A stretch of 34,193 nt of DNA from an uncultured Actinomycetes bacterium. GTDB lineage: Bacteria; Actinomycetota; Actinomycetes; Nanopelagicales; Nanopelagicaceae. The DNA lies in NCBI GenBank assembly GCA_903846075.1, contig CAIMZW010000068.1, positions 1 to 34,193 on the forward strand, in the 5' to 3' direction. Positions 26,492 through 34,193 of the stretch are shown piece after piece (position 1 is the first letter of the stretch; the number at the start of each line of letters is the position of its first letter). The notes below the pieces were generated by a model. The model searched no databases. It saw only the letters and a list, made by a program, of their open reading frames with translations, and was not told the DNA's origin. Position numbers and translations under genes: made by a program.

Positions 26492-27549
26492 ACGTCGATG
26501 TAAAGGCGCTAGTTGCATTAACCATTGAACGCGAGATGCCGTTAGAGAAGTTGATCAACGCCATTGAAAATGGGGTAGCGGCCGCTTATGCCGAATTGCC
26601 CGAGGCTCATCCCAATGGTCGTGCCGTATTAAATCGTCAGACAGGTGAAATCGTTATTTACTATCCCGTCCTTGGGCCTGATGGGGATCGGATCGATACT
26701 GCTATTGATTCGCCGGAGGGTTTTAGCCGAATCGCAACTTCCACAGCTCGCAAAGTGATTAAAGAGAAAATGCGCGAAGCAAAAGATGCCGAAATCGTGG
26801 GCGAATTTACTGCCAGCATGGGTGATGTCATCTCTGGGGTTATCCAGCAAGGCAGAGATCCAAAGATTGTTTATGTCCATCTTGGTCGAATTGAAGGAAA
26901 GATTCCGCCGAACGAGCAGGTTCCCACTGAGACTTACGTTCACGGGCAGCGAATTAAGTGTTTCGTTGTTGAAGTAAAGCAAGGTTTGCGAGGACCTGAA
27001 GTAACTCTCTCTCGAACCCACCCAGCTCTTGTGAAGACACTCTTCGCGCTTGAGGTTCCTGAAATTAAAGATCGAATCGTCGAAATTGTTGGCGTGGCCC
27101 GAGAAGCCGGTCATCGAACTAAAGTCTCGGTTCGTTCCCATCGCGCTGGTGTTAGTCCTAAAGGTGCCCTGATCGGACCAATGGGTGCCCGAGCCCGAGC
27201 CGTCATGGATGAACTAAATGGCGAGAAAATCGATATTGTCGATTATTCGAGCGATTTGGCCACTTATGTTGCCAATGCTCTGGCACCAGCCCGAGTTACC
27301 AGCGCCGAGGTAGTCGATCTTGAGAGCAAGTCGGTCAAGGTCGTGGTTCCGGATTATCAACTATCCCTTGCCATCGGTAAGGATGGGCAAAATGCTCGCC
27401 TGGCGGCTCGCCTCACGAGCGCCCGAATTGATATTCACCCAGACAATCCCGTAGAACGAATTGCTAAGCCTAAACCGGTAGTACTGGAAGAGGCTCAGAT
27501 TGACTCGATCCAGGAGCCTGATTACCCGAGTGAGCCGGTAAGCGAGTAA
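26488..27549 (+). CDS. nusA: Transcription termination/antitermination factor NusA
   Basis: RNA polymerase-binding factor controlling pausing, termination and rRNA antitermination. 353 residues: N-terminal RNAP-binding domain (about 1-110), S1 domain (about 115-190, with GDVISGVIQQG and LGRIEGKIPPNEQ), then two KH domains (about 200-340, with KVSVRSHRAGVSPKGALIGPMGARARAV and LAIGKDGQNARLAARLT). The acidic repeat domains of E. coli NusA are absent, as in other actinobacteria. It overlaps rimP by four bases and is followed by ylxR after 34 bases. Confidence 0.96.
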   Translation: MNVDVKALVALTIEREMPLEKLINAIENGVAAAYAELPEAHPNGRAVLNRQTGEIVIYYPVLGPDGDRIDTAIDSPEGFSRIATSTARKVIKEKMREAKDAEIVGEFTASMGDVISGVIQQGRDPKIVYVHLGRIEGKIPPNEQVPTETYVHGQRIKCFVVEVKQGLRGPEVTLSRTHPALVKTLFALEVPEIKDRIVEIVGVAREAGHRTKVSVRSHRAGVSPKGALIGPMGARARAVMDELNGEKIDIVDYSSDLATYVANALAPARVTSAEVVDLESKSVKVVVPDYQLSLAIGKDGQNARLAARLTSARIDIHPDNPVERIAKPKPVVLEEAQIDSIQEPDYPSEPVSE

Positions 27550-27583
27550 GGTTTGCCTGTTCACGTCCTTGGGAGATAAAGCA

Positions 27584-27865
27584 ATGGCAATTCCAATTCG
27601 GAGTTGTATCGCTTGTCGAAAGAGGGAGAGTTGGACAAAAGTTCTGAGAGTCGTGGTTCGAACGGGCGAGGTAATTCCAGATCCTTTGAGACGCGAAATC
27701 GGGCGAGGTGCTTGGTTACATCAAGGTTGTCTTGATTTGGCCAAAAGCCGAGGGGCATTTGTTCGAGCATTTCGATCCAGTACCCCGCTAAAGACCGATG
27801 CGCTCGATGAATATGTTCGCTTACTACTTGCGAAAGAACAATCAGATAACCCGTCTGATTCGTAA
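27584..27865 (+). CDS. ylxR: YlxR-family RNA-binding protein (RNase P modulator-like)
   Basis: 93-residue protein of the YlxR (DUF448) family; the Bacillus member has been described as RnpM, a modulator of RNase P. Landmarks: RSCIACRKRESWTKVLRVV near the N-terminus (the R-x-C-x-x-C-R motif) and GRGAWLHQGCLDLA near residue 48. The start at 27584 is chosen over an in-frame TTG at 27569 because GGGAG stands eight bases upstream. It sits in its conserved place between nusA and infB. Its stop codon lies within an AAAAGGAG sequence that could serve the mini-ORF that follows. Confidence 0.92.
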   Translation: MAIPIRSCIACRKRESWTKVLRVVVRTGEVIPDPLRREIGRGAWLHQGCLDLAKSRGAFVRAFRSSTPLKTDALDEYVRLLLAKEQSDNPSDS

Positions 27866-27877
27866 AAGGAGAATGAC

Positions 27878-27907
27878 ATGTCAATTAAGGCAAGCTCACA
27901 ATCATGA
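27878..27907 (+). other. Candidate nine-codon leader ORF before infB
   Basis: ATG at 27878 follows AAAGGAG (27865-27871) with a six-base spacer and encodes MSIKASSQS before TGA at 27905. The overlapping ATG at 27873 is too close to the ribosome-binding site. The stop falls in the left arm of the hairpin at 27902-27924, an arrangement seen in leader-peptide regulation. Translation of this ORF is unproven; it may be chance. Confidence 0.35.
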
Positions 27908-27924
27908 GCACTCTGCGCTCATGA
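27902..27924 (+). promoter_or_regulatory. Hairpin in infB leader
   Basis: TCATGAGC (27902-27909) pairs perfectly with GCTCATGA (27917-27924) around a seven-base loop (ACTCTGC). No T-run follows, so it is not an intrinsic terminator. It stands in the 114-base gap between ylxR and infB and overlaps the stop of the nine-codon ORF. Confidence 0.5.
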
Positions 27925-27979
27925 GAAGGCTAGACATTTAGGCTCCAAATAAACGTGGGGCCATGACAGGAAGGTAACT

Positions 27980-30709
27980 GTGGCAAAGGTCCGCGTTCAC
28001 GAATTAGCAAAAGAATTAGGGGTCCCATCAAAGGATCTCCTCACCAAACTTCAAGAAGTTGGCGAGTTTGTAAAATCAGCATCCTCAACAGTCGAAGCGC
28101 CAGTTGTGCGCAAGTTGATGGAAAAGTTTCCTGATCTCAAGGCCGCAGCAGATGCACCTAAGCCTGAGAAGAAGGCACCGGTCAAGAAGGTCGCAGCAAA
28201 GCCTGTGGCTCCCAGCGCAGAAGAGATTCAAGCTGCTTTGGCGCAATTGGCTCCGGGAACCATTCCCGCCTCCGCCATTCCATCTCCTGCATCAGTCTTC
28301 CCGCCAGCTCCACCAAAGAGTGAAGCCGTGACTCCTACGGCGCCAGTACCTTCGGTACCTTCCGCTCCAGCAACTCCGGCTGCAGGCATGCCTCGGCCAC
28401 CACGCGCTGGAAATAATCCATTCACGGGCACTACAGCTCCGACCCCCGGCAATATTCCTATGCCTCGGCCACCGCGAGCTGGAAACAATCCGTTTAGCTC
28501 GGGAACCAATGCCATTCCTCGCCCACCAGCCCGGCCAATTCGGCCAGGTGAACGTCCCGCGGGTCCAGGTGGGGCACGGCCACCAATGTCCGGCGCACGA
28601 CCAGGGTCTGTTCGACCTGGATTTGCTGCCCGACCAGGTGGGGCACGACCTCCAGCTACTGGTGGAGCCGGTGCTCGGCCAGGTGGCGCACCAGGTTCGC
28701 CATATCGCTCACCTTCAGCAGCACCAGCACAGCCAAGTTTCGGAGGTCCTAACAAGGCCGGCGGTCGCCACCAACGAGGTGGAACAGCCGGTGCGTTTGG
28801 AAAGCAAGGCGGAAAGAATCGTAAGGCGCACAAGAGCAAGAAGGCGTTGCGTGAAGAATTCGACAATATGGCGGCACCTTCTTTAGGTGGCGCAGTAATT
28901 CCGCACGGTGATGGCAAGACCACGATTCGTTTACGTCGAGGTTCCTCGTTGATGGACTTCGCAGAAAAGATTAATGGCGATCCAGCCGCTTTGGTTTCAG
29001 CTCTCTTTCACCTGGGTGAGATGGTAACTGCAACGCAATCGGTGGATGAAGATACCTTCACACTTCTCGGAGCCGAACTTGGTTACGTCATTCAAGTTGT
29101 TTCGCCAGAGGATGAAGATCGCGAACTTCTCGAAGAGTTCGATATCGATCTCGATCAGGAACTCCAAGATATTGATGAAGCAGATCTGGTAGTTCGCTCT
29201 CCAATCGTTACCGTTATGGGTCACGTTGATCACGGTAAAACTCGCCTCTTGGATGCGATTCGTCGTACCGAAGTTGTGAAGTCTGAAGCCGGTGGCATAA
29301 CCCAGCACATTGGTGCCTACCAAATTCACCATGTTCATGATGGAGTTGAACGGGCGATTACCTTTATCGATACGCCAGGTCACGAAGCCTTTACCGCTAT
29401 GCGTGCTCGAGGTGCGAAGGTAACCGATATTGCAGTTCTCGTTGTTGCAGCTGATGACGGCGTTATGCCTCAGACCATCGAAGCTCTTAACCATGCTCAA
29501 GCAGCCGATGTTCCCATCGTCGTCGCAGTGAATAAGGTTGATAAAGAGGGGGCAAACCCAGACAAGGTTCGCCAACAACTCACTGAATACAACTTGGTTG
29601 CTGAGGAATACGGCGGAACCACGATGTTCATTAACGTTTCTGCCAAATCCGGTGAGGGTATCGATGAACTTATCGACAGTATTCTGCTTACTGCTGATGC
29701 TGCTCTTGATCTTCGAGCAATTGCCGATGATGCCGCTCGCGGTGTTGCTATCGAAGCAAATCTCGACAAGGGACGCGGTCCAGTAGCCACAGTTTTGGTA
29801 CAACGTGGAACTCTGAAAGTTGGAGATGCCATTGTTGCAGGTGGGGCATATGGTCGTGTTCGCGCGATGTTGGATGAGAATGGAGACAATGTCTCTGAGG
29901 CTGGTCCATCTCGACCAGTACAGGTTCTCGGTTTCACCTCAGTTCCAGGTGCGGGAGATTCCTTCATCGTTGCTGAAGATGATCGAACAGCTCGCCAGAT
30001 TGCCGAAAAGCGTCAACTCGCAATGCGAAATGCCTTGCTAGCGAAGACCCGTAAGAAGGTCTCTCTTGAAGACTTCATGGAGCAATCCAAGGTCAGCACA
30101 CTTAACCTCATTATTAAGGGTGACGTCTCCGGTTCTGTTGAAGCTCTGGAAGATGCGCTCCTACAACTCGATGTTGGTAGTGAAGTTGATCTTCGCGTTA
30201 TCCACCGTGGGGTTGGTGCAATCACCAAGAACGACGTCACCTTGGCTTCCGCCTCGACCGCCGTCATTATTGGATACAACGTCAAGCCTGAACCACAAAC
30301 TGCAATCTTTGCCGATCAAGAAGGCGTGGAAATCCGTTTCTACACCGTTATTTATCAAGCAATCGAAGAGATTGAAGCATCTCTCAAGGGCTTGCTGAAA
30401 CCAGAGTTCGAAGAGATTGTTCTGGGAAATGCCGAAGTTCGAGACATCTTCAAGTCCAGCAAATTCGGAAATATTGCCGGATGTTTGGTTCTCGATGGCT
30501 TTATCCGACGAAATGCAAAGACTCGAGTTCTTCGTGCTGGCGTGGTCGTTCAAGAAGGTCTCTCTATTGAATCGCTTCGACGATTTAAAGATGATGCAAC
30601 CGAAGTGAAGGATGGATACGAGTGCGGAATCGGGCTTGGTTCCTATAAAGAACTTCAACCTGGTGATGTCATCCAGACCTTTGAAGTGCGGGAAAAGAAG
30701 CGTGCATAA
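27980..30709 (+). CDS. infB: Translation initiation factor IF-2
   Basis: GTPase that places initiator tRNA on the 30S subunit and promotes subunit joining. 909 residues, beginning with GTG after a GGAAGG ribosome-binding site. The N-terminal IF2-N helix ([21 protein letters not shown]) is followed by a long Pro/Gly/Arg/Ala-rich disordered region (about 60-285) with a duplicated [12 protein letters not shown] unit, then a second IF2-N-like segment. The G domain begins near 410: G1 GHVDHGKT (414-421), G3 DTPGHEAF, G4 NKVDK; domains II to IV follow, ending in the fMet-tRNA-binding C2 domain. rbfA follows after three bases. The enlarged N-terminal region is normal for actinobacteria. Confidence 0.97.
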   Translation: MAKVRVHELAKELGVPSKDLLTKLQEVGEFVKSASSTVEAPVVRKLMEKFPDLKAAADAPKPEKKAPVKKVAAKPVAPSAEEIQAALAQLAPGTIPASAIPSPASVFPPAPPKSEAVTPTAPVPSVPSAPATPAAGMPRPPRAGNNPFTGTTAPTPGNIPMPRPPRAGNNPFSSGTNAIPRPPARPIRPGERPAGPGGARPPMSGARPGSVRPGFAARPGGARPPATGGAGARPGGAPGSPYRSPSAAPAQPSFGGPNKAGGRHQRGGTAGAFGKQGGKNRKAHKSKKALREEFDNMAAPSLGGAVIPHGDGKTTIRLRRGSSLMDFAEKINGDPAALVSALFHLGEMVTATQSVDEDTFTLLGAELGYVIQVVSPEDEDRELLEEFDIDLDQELQDIDEADLVVRSPIVTVMGHVDHGKTRLLDAIRRTEVVKSEAGGITQHIGAYQIHHVHDGVERAITFIDTPGHEAFTAMRARGAKVTDIAVLVVAADDGVMPQTIEALNHAQAADVPIVVAVNKVDKEGANPDKVRQQLTEYNLVAEEYGGTTMFINVSAKSGEGIDELIDSILLTADAALDLRAIADDAARGVAIEANLDKGRGPVATVLVQRGTLKVGDAIVAGGAYGRVRAMLDENGDNVSEAGPSRPVQVLGFTSVPGAGDSFIVAEDDRTARQIAEKRQLAMRNALLAKTRKKVSLEDFMEQSKVSTLNLIIKGDVSGSVEALEDALLQLDVGSEVDLRVIHRGVGAITKNDVTLASASTAVIIGYNVKPEPQTAIFADQEGVEIRFYTVIYQAIEEIEASLKGLLKPEFEEIVLGNAEVRDIFKSSKFGNIAGCLVLDGFIRRNAKTRVLRAGVVVQEGLSIESLRRFKDDATEVKDGYECGIGLGSYKELQPGDVIQTFEVREKKRA
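28388..28495 (+). repeat. Duplicated 36-base unit in infB
   Basis: Two in-frame copies (28388-28423 and 28460-28495) encode [12 protein letters not shown] in the disordered N-terminal region of IF-2. The copies differ at several third codon positions, so the duplication is old or the peptide is under selection. Confidence 0.75.
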
Positions 30710-30712
30710 ACC

Positions 30713-31129
30713 ATGGCTTCCAATCGTGCGCTCAAAGTTGCTGACCGAATCAAAGAGGTAGTCGCACAAACTATTGAGTCGCGGGTCAAAGATCCGCGAC
30801 TTGGGTTTGTCACAATTACCGATGTTCGAATCACTGGCGATCTCCAACAAGCTTCCATTTTTTACACTGTTCTTGGTACTGATTTTGAACGGGAAGAAAC
30901 TGGACTTGCTCTGAATTCCGCAAAAGGACTCTTGCGCTCTGAAGTAGGCAAGGCTCTTGGATTGCGCATCACGCCCTCTATCGAGTTTTTCCAAGATGGA
31001 TTACAGGAGTCGGCTAGCGCTATGGCTGATTTGATGGCTCAAGTCCGTGCCGCCGATGCGGAATTGGCAAAACTGCGCGAGCAAGCCAAACCGGCTGGCG
31101 ACGCAGATCCCTACAAAGTTCACGATTAA
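30713..31129 (+). CDS. rbfA: Ribosome-binding factor A
   Basis: 30S assembly factor that binds near helix 1 of 16S rRNA and is needed for cold adaptation. 138 residues with the type II KH fold: RALKVADRIKEVVAQTIESRVKDPRLGFVTITDVRIT at the N-terminus and the GLLRSEVGKALGLRITPSIEFFQD segment, both highly conserved. It starts three bases after the infB stop, and truB begins 12 bases after its stop; infB-rbfA-truB is the standard bacterial run. The C-terminal 20 residues are a charged extension. Confidence 0.95.
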   Translation: MASNRALKVADRIKEVVAQTIESRVKDPRLGFVTITDVRITGDLQQASIFYTVLGTDFEREETGLALNSAKGLLRSEVGKALGLRITPSIEFFQDGLQESASAMADLMAQVRAADAELAKLREQAKPAGDADPYKVHD

Positions 31130-31141
31130 GAATTCGAAGCG

Positions 31142-32032
31142 ATGAACGGATTTCTCCTGGTAGATAAAACAGGGGGTATGACGAGCCACGATGTTGTGGC
31201 GAAGATGCGAAAGAGATTTGGCACAAAGCGGGTTGGCCACGCTGGAACGTTAGATCCCATGGCAACTGGAGTTCTAGTACTTGGAGTTGGGCAAGCAACC
31301 CGATTGCTCCAATATGTCACCGATGGCAAGAAAGGCTACGACGCCACGATTTGCTTAGGTATCGCAACCCATACCGATGACAAAGAGGGAGAGGTCCTCT
31401 TCGTAGCAGATTCGGATTCACTCTCTTTAGTTACAGAAGAAGCCATTAGAGAACAATTGGCACTGCAAGTTGGCACCATAAAACAGCGACCAAGTTCGGT
31501 GTCTGCCATCAAAATAGATGGAAAACCTGCCCATCAAAGAATTCGAGAGGGTGAAGAGGTTGTCATACCCGAACGGGAAGTGACCATCGACGAAATCTCG
31601 ATTCACCAGATTCGTTTCCTAGATACTTCAATCGAAATTGATGTCTCAGTGACCTGCTCTGCCGGAACCTACATTCGCTCGATCGCTCGAGATTTGGGGC
31701 AGCAGTTGGGCGTTGGCGGACATCTGACCAGCCTTCGCAGGACCTTGGTCTCACCATTTTTGATTTCAGAATGTGATTCCATGGAAGAGGCGCAGTTGCT
31801 CTCGGTGGCCGAAGGGATTTCACGGATTTTTCCTATTCGAGAATTTACTTTCGACGAAATGAACGAGATCTCTTTCGGGAGATTCTTAGAGCCAAATCCG
31901 AAAGAGGGGTTGTATGCAGGTCTCTCCCCACAGGGCGATTTCGCGGCATTAGTGGTTAATAAAATTGTTTCGGATAAGCACAATCAGGCGATTGTTCGTG
32001 CTGCTCCCATCCTGGTAGCTGTGAAAGAATAG
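31142..32032 (+). CDS. truB: tRNA pseudouridine(55) synthase TruB
   Basis: Makes pseudouridine 55 in the T loop of most tRNAs. 296 residues. The catalytic Asp is D38 in GHAGTLDPMATGVLVLGVG; other landmarks are the N-terminal GFLLVDKTGGMTSHDVV, RPSSVSAIKIDGKPAHQR (the KxPPxxSA-type motif in a variant form) and the C-terminal PUA-like region after about 220 (SAGTYIRSIARDLG lies just before). It starts 12 bases after rbfA and ribF begins four bases after its stop. Confidence 0.95.
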   Translation: MNGFLLVDKTGGMTSHDVVAKMRKRFGTKRVGHAGTLDPMATGVLVLGVGQATRLLQYVTDGKKGYDATICLGIATHTDDKEGEVLFVADSDSLSLVTEEAIREQLALQVGTIKQRPSSVSAIKIDGKPAHQRIREGEEVVIPEREVTIDEISIHQIRFLDTSIEIDVSVTCSAGTYIRSIARDLGQQLGVGGHLTSLRRTLVSPFLISECDSMEEAQLLSVAEGISRIFPIREFTFDEMNEISFGRFLEPNPKEGLYAGLSPQGDFAALVVNKIVSDKHNQAIVRAAPILVAVKE

Positions 32033-32036
32033 AAAG

Positions 32037-32909
32037 ATGAACCGAGCTGTCGCAATCGGAATTTTTGATGGAGTACACCGAGGTCATCAAGAGTTATTAA
32101 AGATTGCCAAGTTATATGGCAAAGTCGTTGCGCTTACTTTTTACCCGCATCCAACCGCCATTTTTGCGCCGGAGCGAACCCCACCACAGATTATCTCCCT
32201 CGAAGATCGAGTCGAATTACTCAAATCTCACGGTGCTGGTGAAGTTGTCGTTATTGAGTTCACTCAAGAATTTTCTTTGATGAGCGCCGAAGAATTTATT
32301 GATGAGATATTGGTCAACCAACTTCAGGCAACGCACGTTGTTGTGGGAGACAATTTCACGTTTGGCCATAAAGCCTCGGGCAATGCAAAGACGTTGCAAG
32401 ATGCTGGCCGCGGATTTGAAGTTTCGGTAGTTAAACTGGAAGAAAATCGCGGTACTCCGGTTTCGTCGACTCGCATCAGAAATTTAATTATGGATGGCGA
32501 TGTCGAACGAGCAGCAGATTTATTAACCAGACCGCACTACCTTCGAGGTCCCGTCGTTCACGGTGAGAAACGCGGACGCACGATTGGCTATCCAACGGCC
32601 AACATTGGCTTACCTTCCTACGCCACCATTCCAGCAGATGGCGTATATGCAGGATGGCTTTCGGTCGGTACTGATCGGTGGCCGGCGGCAATATCTATTG
32701 GTACCAACCCAACTTTTCCTGGCGTGCGCGGTCGCCAAGTCGAGGCATATGCAATTGATCAGATTGGTTTAGATCTCTATGACCAAGAGGCGAAACTGGA
32801 AATTGTTTGGCGCCTTCGGGACACATTGAAATTTGATAGCCTGGACGCACTCTTAGTTCAAATGGCGCTCGACTGCGAACAAACGAAAAAATTAACGCAA
32901 CCTCGATAA
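32037..32909 (+). CDS. ribF: Bifunctional riboflavin kinase/FAD synthetase
   Basis: Converts riboflavin to FMN and then FAD. 290 residues. The N-terminal adenylyltransferase domain (about 1-155) shows GIFDGVHRGHQELL (residues 8-21), the HIGH-like nucleotide site, and VVGDNFTFGHKASGN; the C-terminal kinase domain (about 165-285) shows GRTIGYPTANI and IGTNPTFPGVRGRQVEAY. The protein begins directly at the first strand (MNRAVAIGIFDG), without the 15-20 residues usually ahead of it in relatives. truB stops four bases upstream. rpsO, often the next gene, does not follow. Confidence 0.95.
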   Translation: MNRAVAIGIFDGVHRGHQELLKIAKLYGKVVALTFYPHPTAIFAPERTPPQIISLEDRVELLKSHGAGEVVVIEFTQEFSLMSAEEFIDEILVNQLQATHVVVGDNFTFGHKASGNAKTLQDAGRGFEVSVVKLEENRGTPVSSTRIRNLIMDGDVERAADLLTRPHYLRGPVVHGEKRGRTIGYPTANIGLPSYATIPADGVYAGWLSVGTDRWPAAISIGTNPTFPGVRGRQVEAYAIDQIGLDLYDQEAKLEIVWRLRDTLKFDSLDALLVQMALDCEQTKKLTQPR

Positions 32910-32916
32910 CACATTG

Positions 32917-32928
32917 GAAGGTACCTTC
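32917..32928. repeat. Palindrome containing the ribosome-binding site of the DsbA-like relic
   Basis: GAAGGTACCTTC is a perfect 12-base palindrome that contains the GGAAGG-type ribosome-binding site and ends right at the ATG (32929) of the broken DsbA-like gene. It may be coincidental. Confidence 0.5.
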
Positions 32929-33244
32929 ATGAAAGTAGATTTTTGGTTCGATCCGCTCTGTCCATTTGCCTGGATTACCACTTTCCTTGCTGAGTTCCTT
33001 TGACGACAGTTCTCTCGATGAAGCGGTGAAAAAATCGCATCATGAGGGGATGGATCAGGTCGGAACTGAGGTCGGCACGCCGGTAATTGCTGCGGGGGGT
33101 CACGCTTTCTTTGGTCCAGTCCTTTCGCCCGCTCCAAAAGGAGAAGCTGCAGCCACATTGTGGGATGCCTTTTACACTCTGGCTCAATATCCGGAGTTTT
33201 TTGAAATGAAGAGATCCAGAACGGTCGGTCCAATTTTCGATTAA
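32929..33244 (+). pseudogene. DsbA-family (Rv2466c-like) thiol oxidoreductase, internal deletion
   Basis: Remnant of an actinobacterial DsbA-like protein related to the mycothiol-dependent nitroreductase Rv2466c (about 205 residues). The first 16-18 codons give MKVDFWFDPLCPFAWIT, the typical N-terminus with the active-site Cys; the frame then runs into TGA near 33003. The +1 shifted frame from about 32971 gives GLPLSLLSSFDDSSLDEAVKKSHHEGMDQVG, then GTPVIAAGGHAFFGPVLSP and YPEFFEMKRSRTVGPIFD, the normal C-terminal 90 residues up to TAA at 33242. Thus roughly 95-100 middle residues are gone and the two ends are out of frame. The shared TGGATTACCA (32971-32980) at the junction suggests deletion between short direct repeats. 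A start at a TTG (32966) could make a 92-residue C-terminal protein, but it would lack the active site. Confidence 0.85.
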
Positions 33245-33267
33245 TCAAGAAGTGGAAAATTGTTGGG

Positions 33268-33284
33268 AAATTCTTCGAGAATTT
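33268..33284. terminator. Weak hairpin after the DsbA-like relic
   Basis: AAATTCT-TCG-AGAATTT is a perfect 7-bp AT-rich stem with a three-base loop, 24 bases after the relic's stop and followed by only a short T-run. It may be a weak terminator between the relic and the permease gene; AT-rich stems of this kind are not strong terminators. Confidence 0.35.
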
Positions 33285-33368
33285 TCACGAATGTGCTGGT
33301 TTACCGTTAAGTAACACCCCACACTAACTCCAGTATCTAGTCAACCTTTCGTGATATTTGGAGGATTA

Positions 33369-34193
33369 ATGGCCGGCAAAAATCTGGTGAAGAATCTCAA
33401 TGTGTGGGAGGCGATCGGAATCTCGGTCGCGCTGATGGCACCGTCTATGGCGGCTAACATCAATCCGCAGGGCACGGCTGGCGTAGTAGGTCGCGCAGTG
33501 CCAGTTGCTTTTGCCTTGGCAACTTTTGGCGTGCTTCTGATTGCCTACGGATTCGTTCGGCTTTGCCAGAATTTTCATCACGCTGGCAGTGTCTACGGTT
33601 TTGTTGGTGCCACGATGGGCCCACGAACTGGTGTCGTAGCCGGCTGGGGTTTGCTCGGCACATATATTTTCTACGGTTGCGTTACTTCGATGGCTGCCGG
33701 AATTTTTGGTTCCACTTTCTTGGATGAATTAGGTGTTTGGCATCATCAACCAGCCTGGTCGGGCTTCCTTGTCGGGGCTATCGCGCTGGTTTTGGCCTAT
33801 ATCTTGGCAATCGCCCCGGCACGAAACGGAACTCGAGTTTTGCTTTCCGTAGAAGGCATCACGGTTCTCTTGATTCTTGTTACAACGGTCATTATTTTTG
33901 CAAAGCTCGCAGGTGGACATGCTCCGGACAATCATCATGTTGATTGGTCAGTTTTCTCCATTCCTAAAGGAACCGGTACCAGTGGCGTATTCCTAGGTGT
34001 TGTCTTCGGCTTTCTCTCCTTCGCCGGCTTTGAAGCGGCATCAACCTTGGGAGAAGAGACCAAGAATCCTCGTCGCGACATTCCTCGCGCGATGCTCGGA
34101 ACCGCAATCTTCGGTGGCGTTTACTTCGTCGTCGTTACCGCTGTTGAAGTCATGGGTTTTGGAACTGATGCCTCTGGCGTAAAGGCATATATC
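33369..34193 (+). CDS. APC-family amino acid permease, 3' partial
   Basis: Membrane transporter of the amino acid-polyamine-organocation superfamily, cut by the window end after 275 codons (full length usually 450-500). The ATG has GGAGG five bases upstream. The N-terminus reads NLNVWEAIGISVALMAPSMAANINPQG, the APC first helix with its unwound glycine-type region, and seven or so hydrophobic segments follow. The segment FGFLSFAGFEAASTLGEETKNPRRDIPRAM near 218-247 is the TM6 and intracellular loop signature of this family. The 124 bases before it contain the AT hairpin at 33268 but no firm promoter. Substrate is not readable; polyamine or amino acid are both possible. Confidence 0.9.
   Translation, partial: MAGKNLVKNLNVWEAIGISVALMAPSMAANINPQGTAGVVGRAVPVAFALATFGVLLIAYGFVRLCQNFHHAGSVYGFVGATMGPRTGVVAGWGLLGTYIFYGCVTSMAAGIFGSTFLDELGVWHHQPAWSGFLVGAIALVLAYILAIAPARNGTRVLLSVEGITVLLILVTTVIIFAKLAGGHAPDNHHVDWSVFSIPKGTGTSGVFLGVVFGFLSFAGFEAASTLGEETKNPRRDIPRAMLGTAIFGGVYFVVVTAVEVMGFGTDASGVKAYI

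Noticed and set aside
28228-28923. 231-codon minus-strand Gly/Pro/Arg-rich open frame opposite infB
   Set aside because: Product of the repetitive Pro/Gly/Arg codons of the IF-2 disordered region read backwards; no start signal.

Overview
The window is a contiguous stretch of an actinobacterial chromosome. The conserved block order rpsB-tsf-pyrH-frr-cdsA-rlmN ... rseP-ispG-proS ... rimP-nusA-ylxR-infB-rbfA-truB-ribF, an mycothiol-type DsbA-like relic resembling mycobacterial Rv2466c, and a xerC gene just before rpsB all point to Actinobacteria. Base composition near 50% G+C (by eye), compact spacing, many 1-4 bp gene overlaps, a polyamine-uptake cassette and short intergenic gaps fit a streamlined freshwater lineage such as Nanopelagicales (acI). 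That lineage assignment is inference; no rRNA is present to confirm it.

Layout. (1) 1-5157: serA (5' end cut by the window), leuB, ilvE and cimA, a tightly overlapping amino-acid operon that makes 3-phosphohydroxypyruvate for serine and the branched-chain skeletons; cimA indicates threonine-independent isoleucine synthesis. (2) 5167-7565: xerC, then an accessory pocket holding a decayed CYTH-domain gene remnant (minus strand), a vapB-vapC toxin-antitoxin pair, and a DUF4232-type lipoprotein (minus strand). (3) 7817-13044: rpsB, tsf, pyrH, frr, cdsA, rlmN, i.e. translation, pyrimidine nucleotide and phospholipid genes. (4) 13064-20989: a polyamine cassette: aminobutyraldehyde-type dehydrogenase, a PotD-PotA-PotB-PotC ABC importer, an agmatinase-family ureohydrolase and (opposite strand) gabT. 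Together these could import putrescine/agmatine-like amines and convert them toward GABA and succinate semialdehyde, but no enzyme for the first amine-oxidising step is seen. (5) 21088-25998: rseP, ispG, proS and a TauE/SafE permease. (6) 26009-32909: rimP, nusA, ylxR, infB, rbfA, truB, ribF. (7) 32929-34193: a DsbA-family gene destroyed by an internal deletion, then an APC-family permease cut by the window end.

No tRNA, rRNA, CRISPR array, insertion sequence or prophage gene was recognised. I do not see a wholly new multi-gene system. The most interesting signals are small: a 12-bp hairpin that would bury the pyrH ribosome-binding site and start codon; a structured rpsB leader ending in a 9-bp hairpin just before the ribosome-binding site; a mini-ORF plus hairpin ahead of infB; a DsbA-like gene cut out apparently between short direct repeats; a CYTH gene stub beside vapBC; and the polyamine cassette sitting where many actinobacteria carry dxr.
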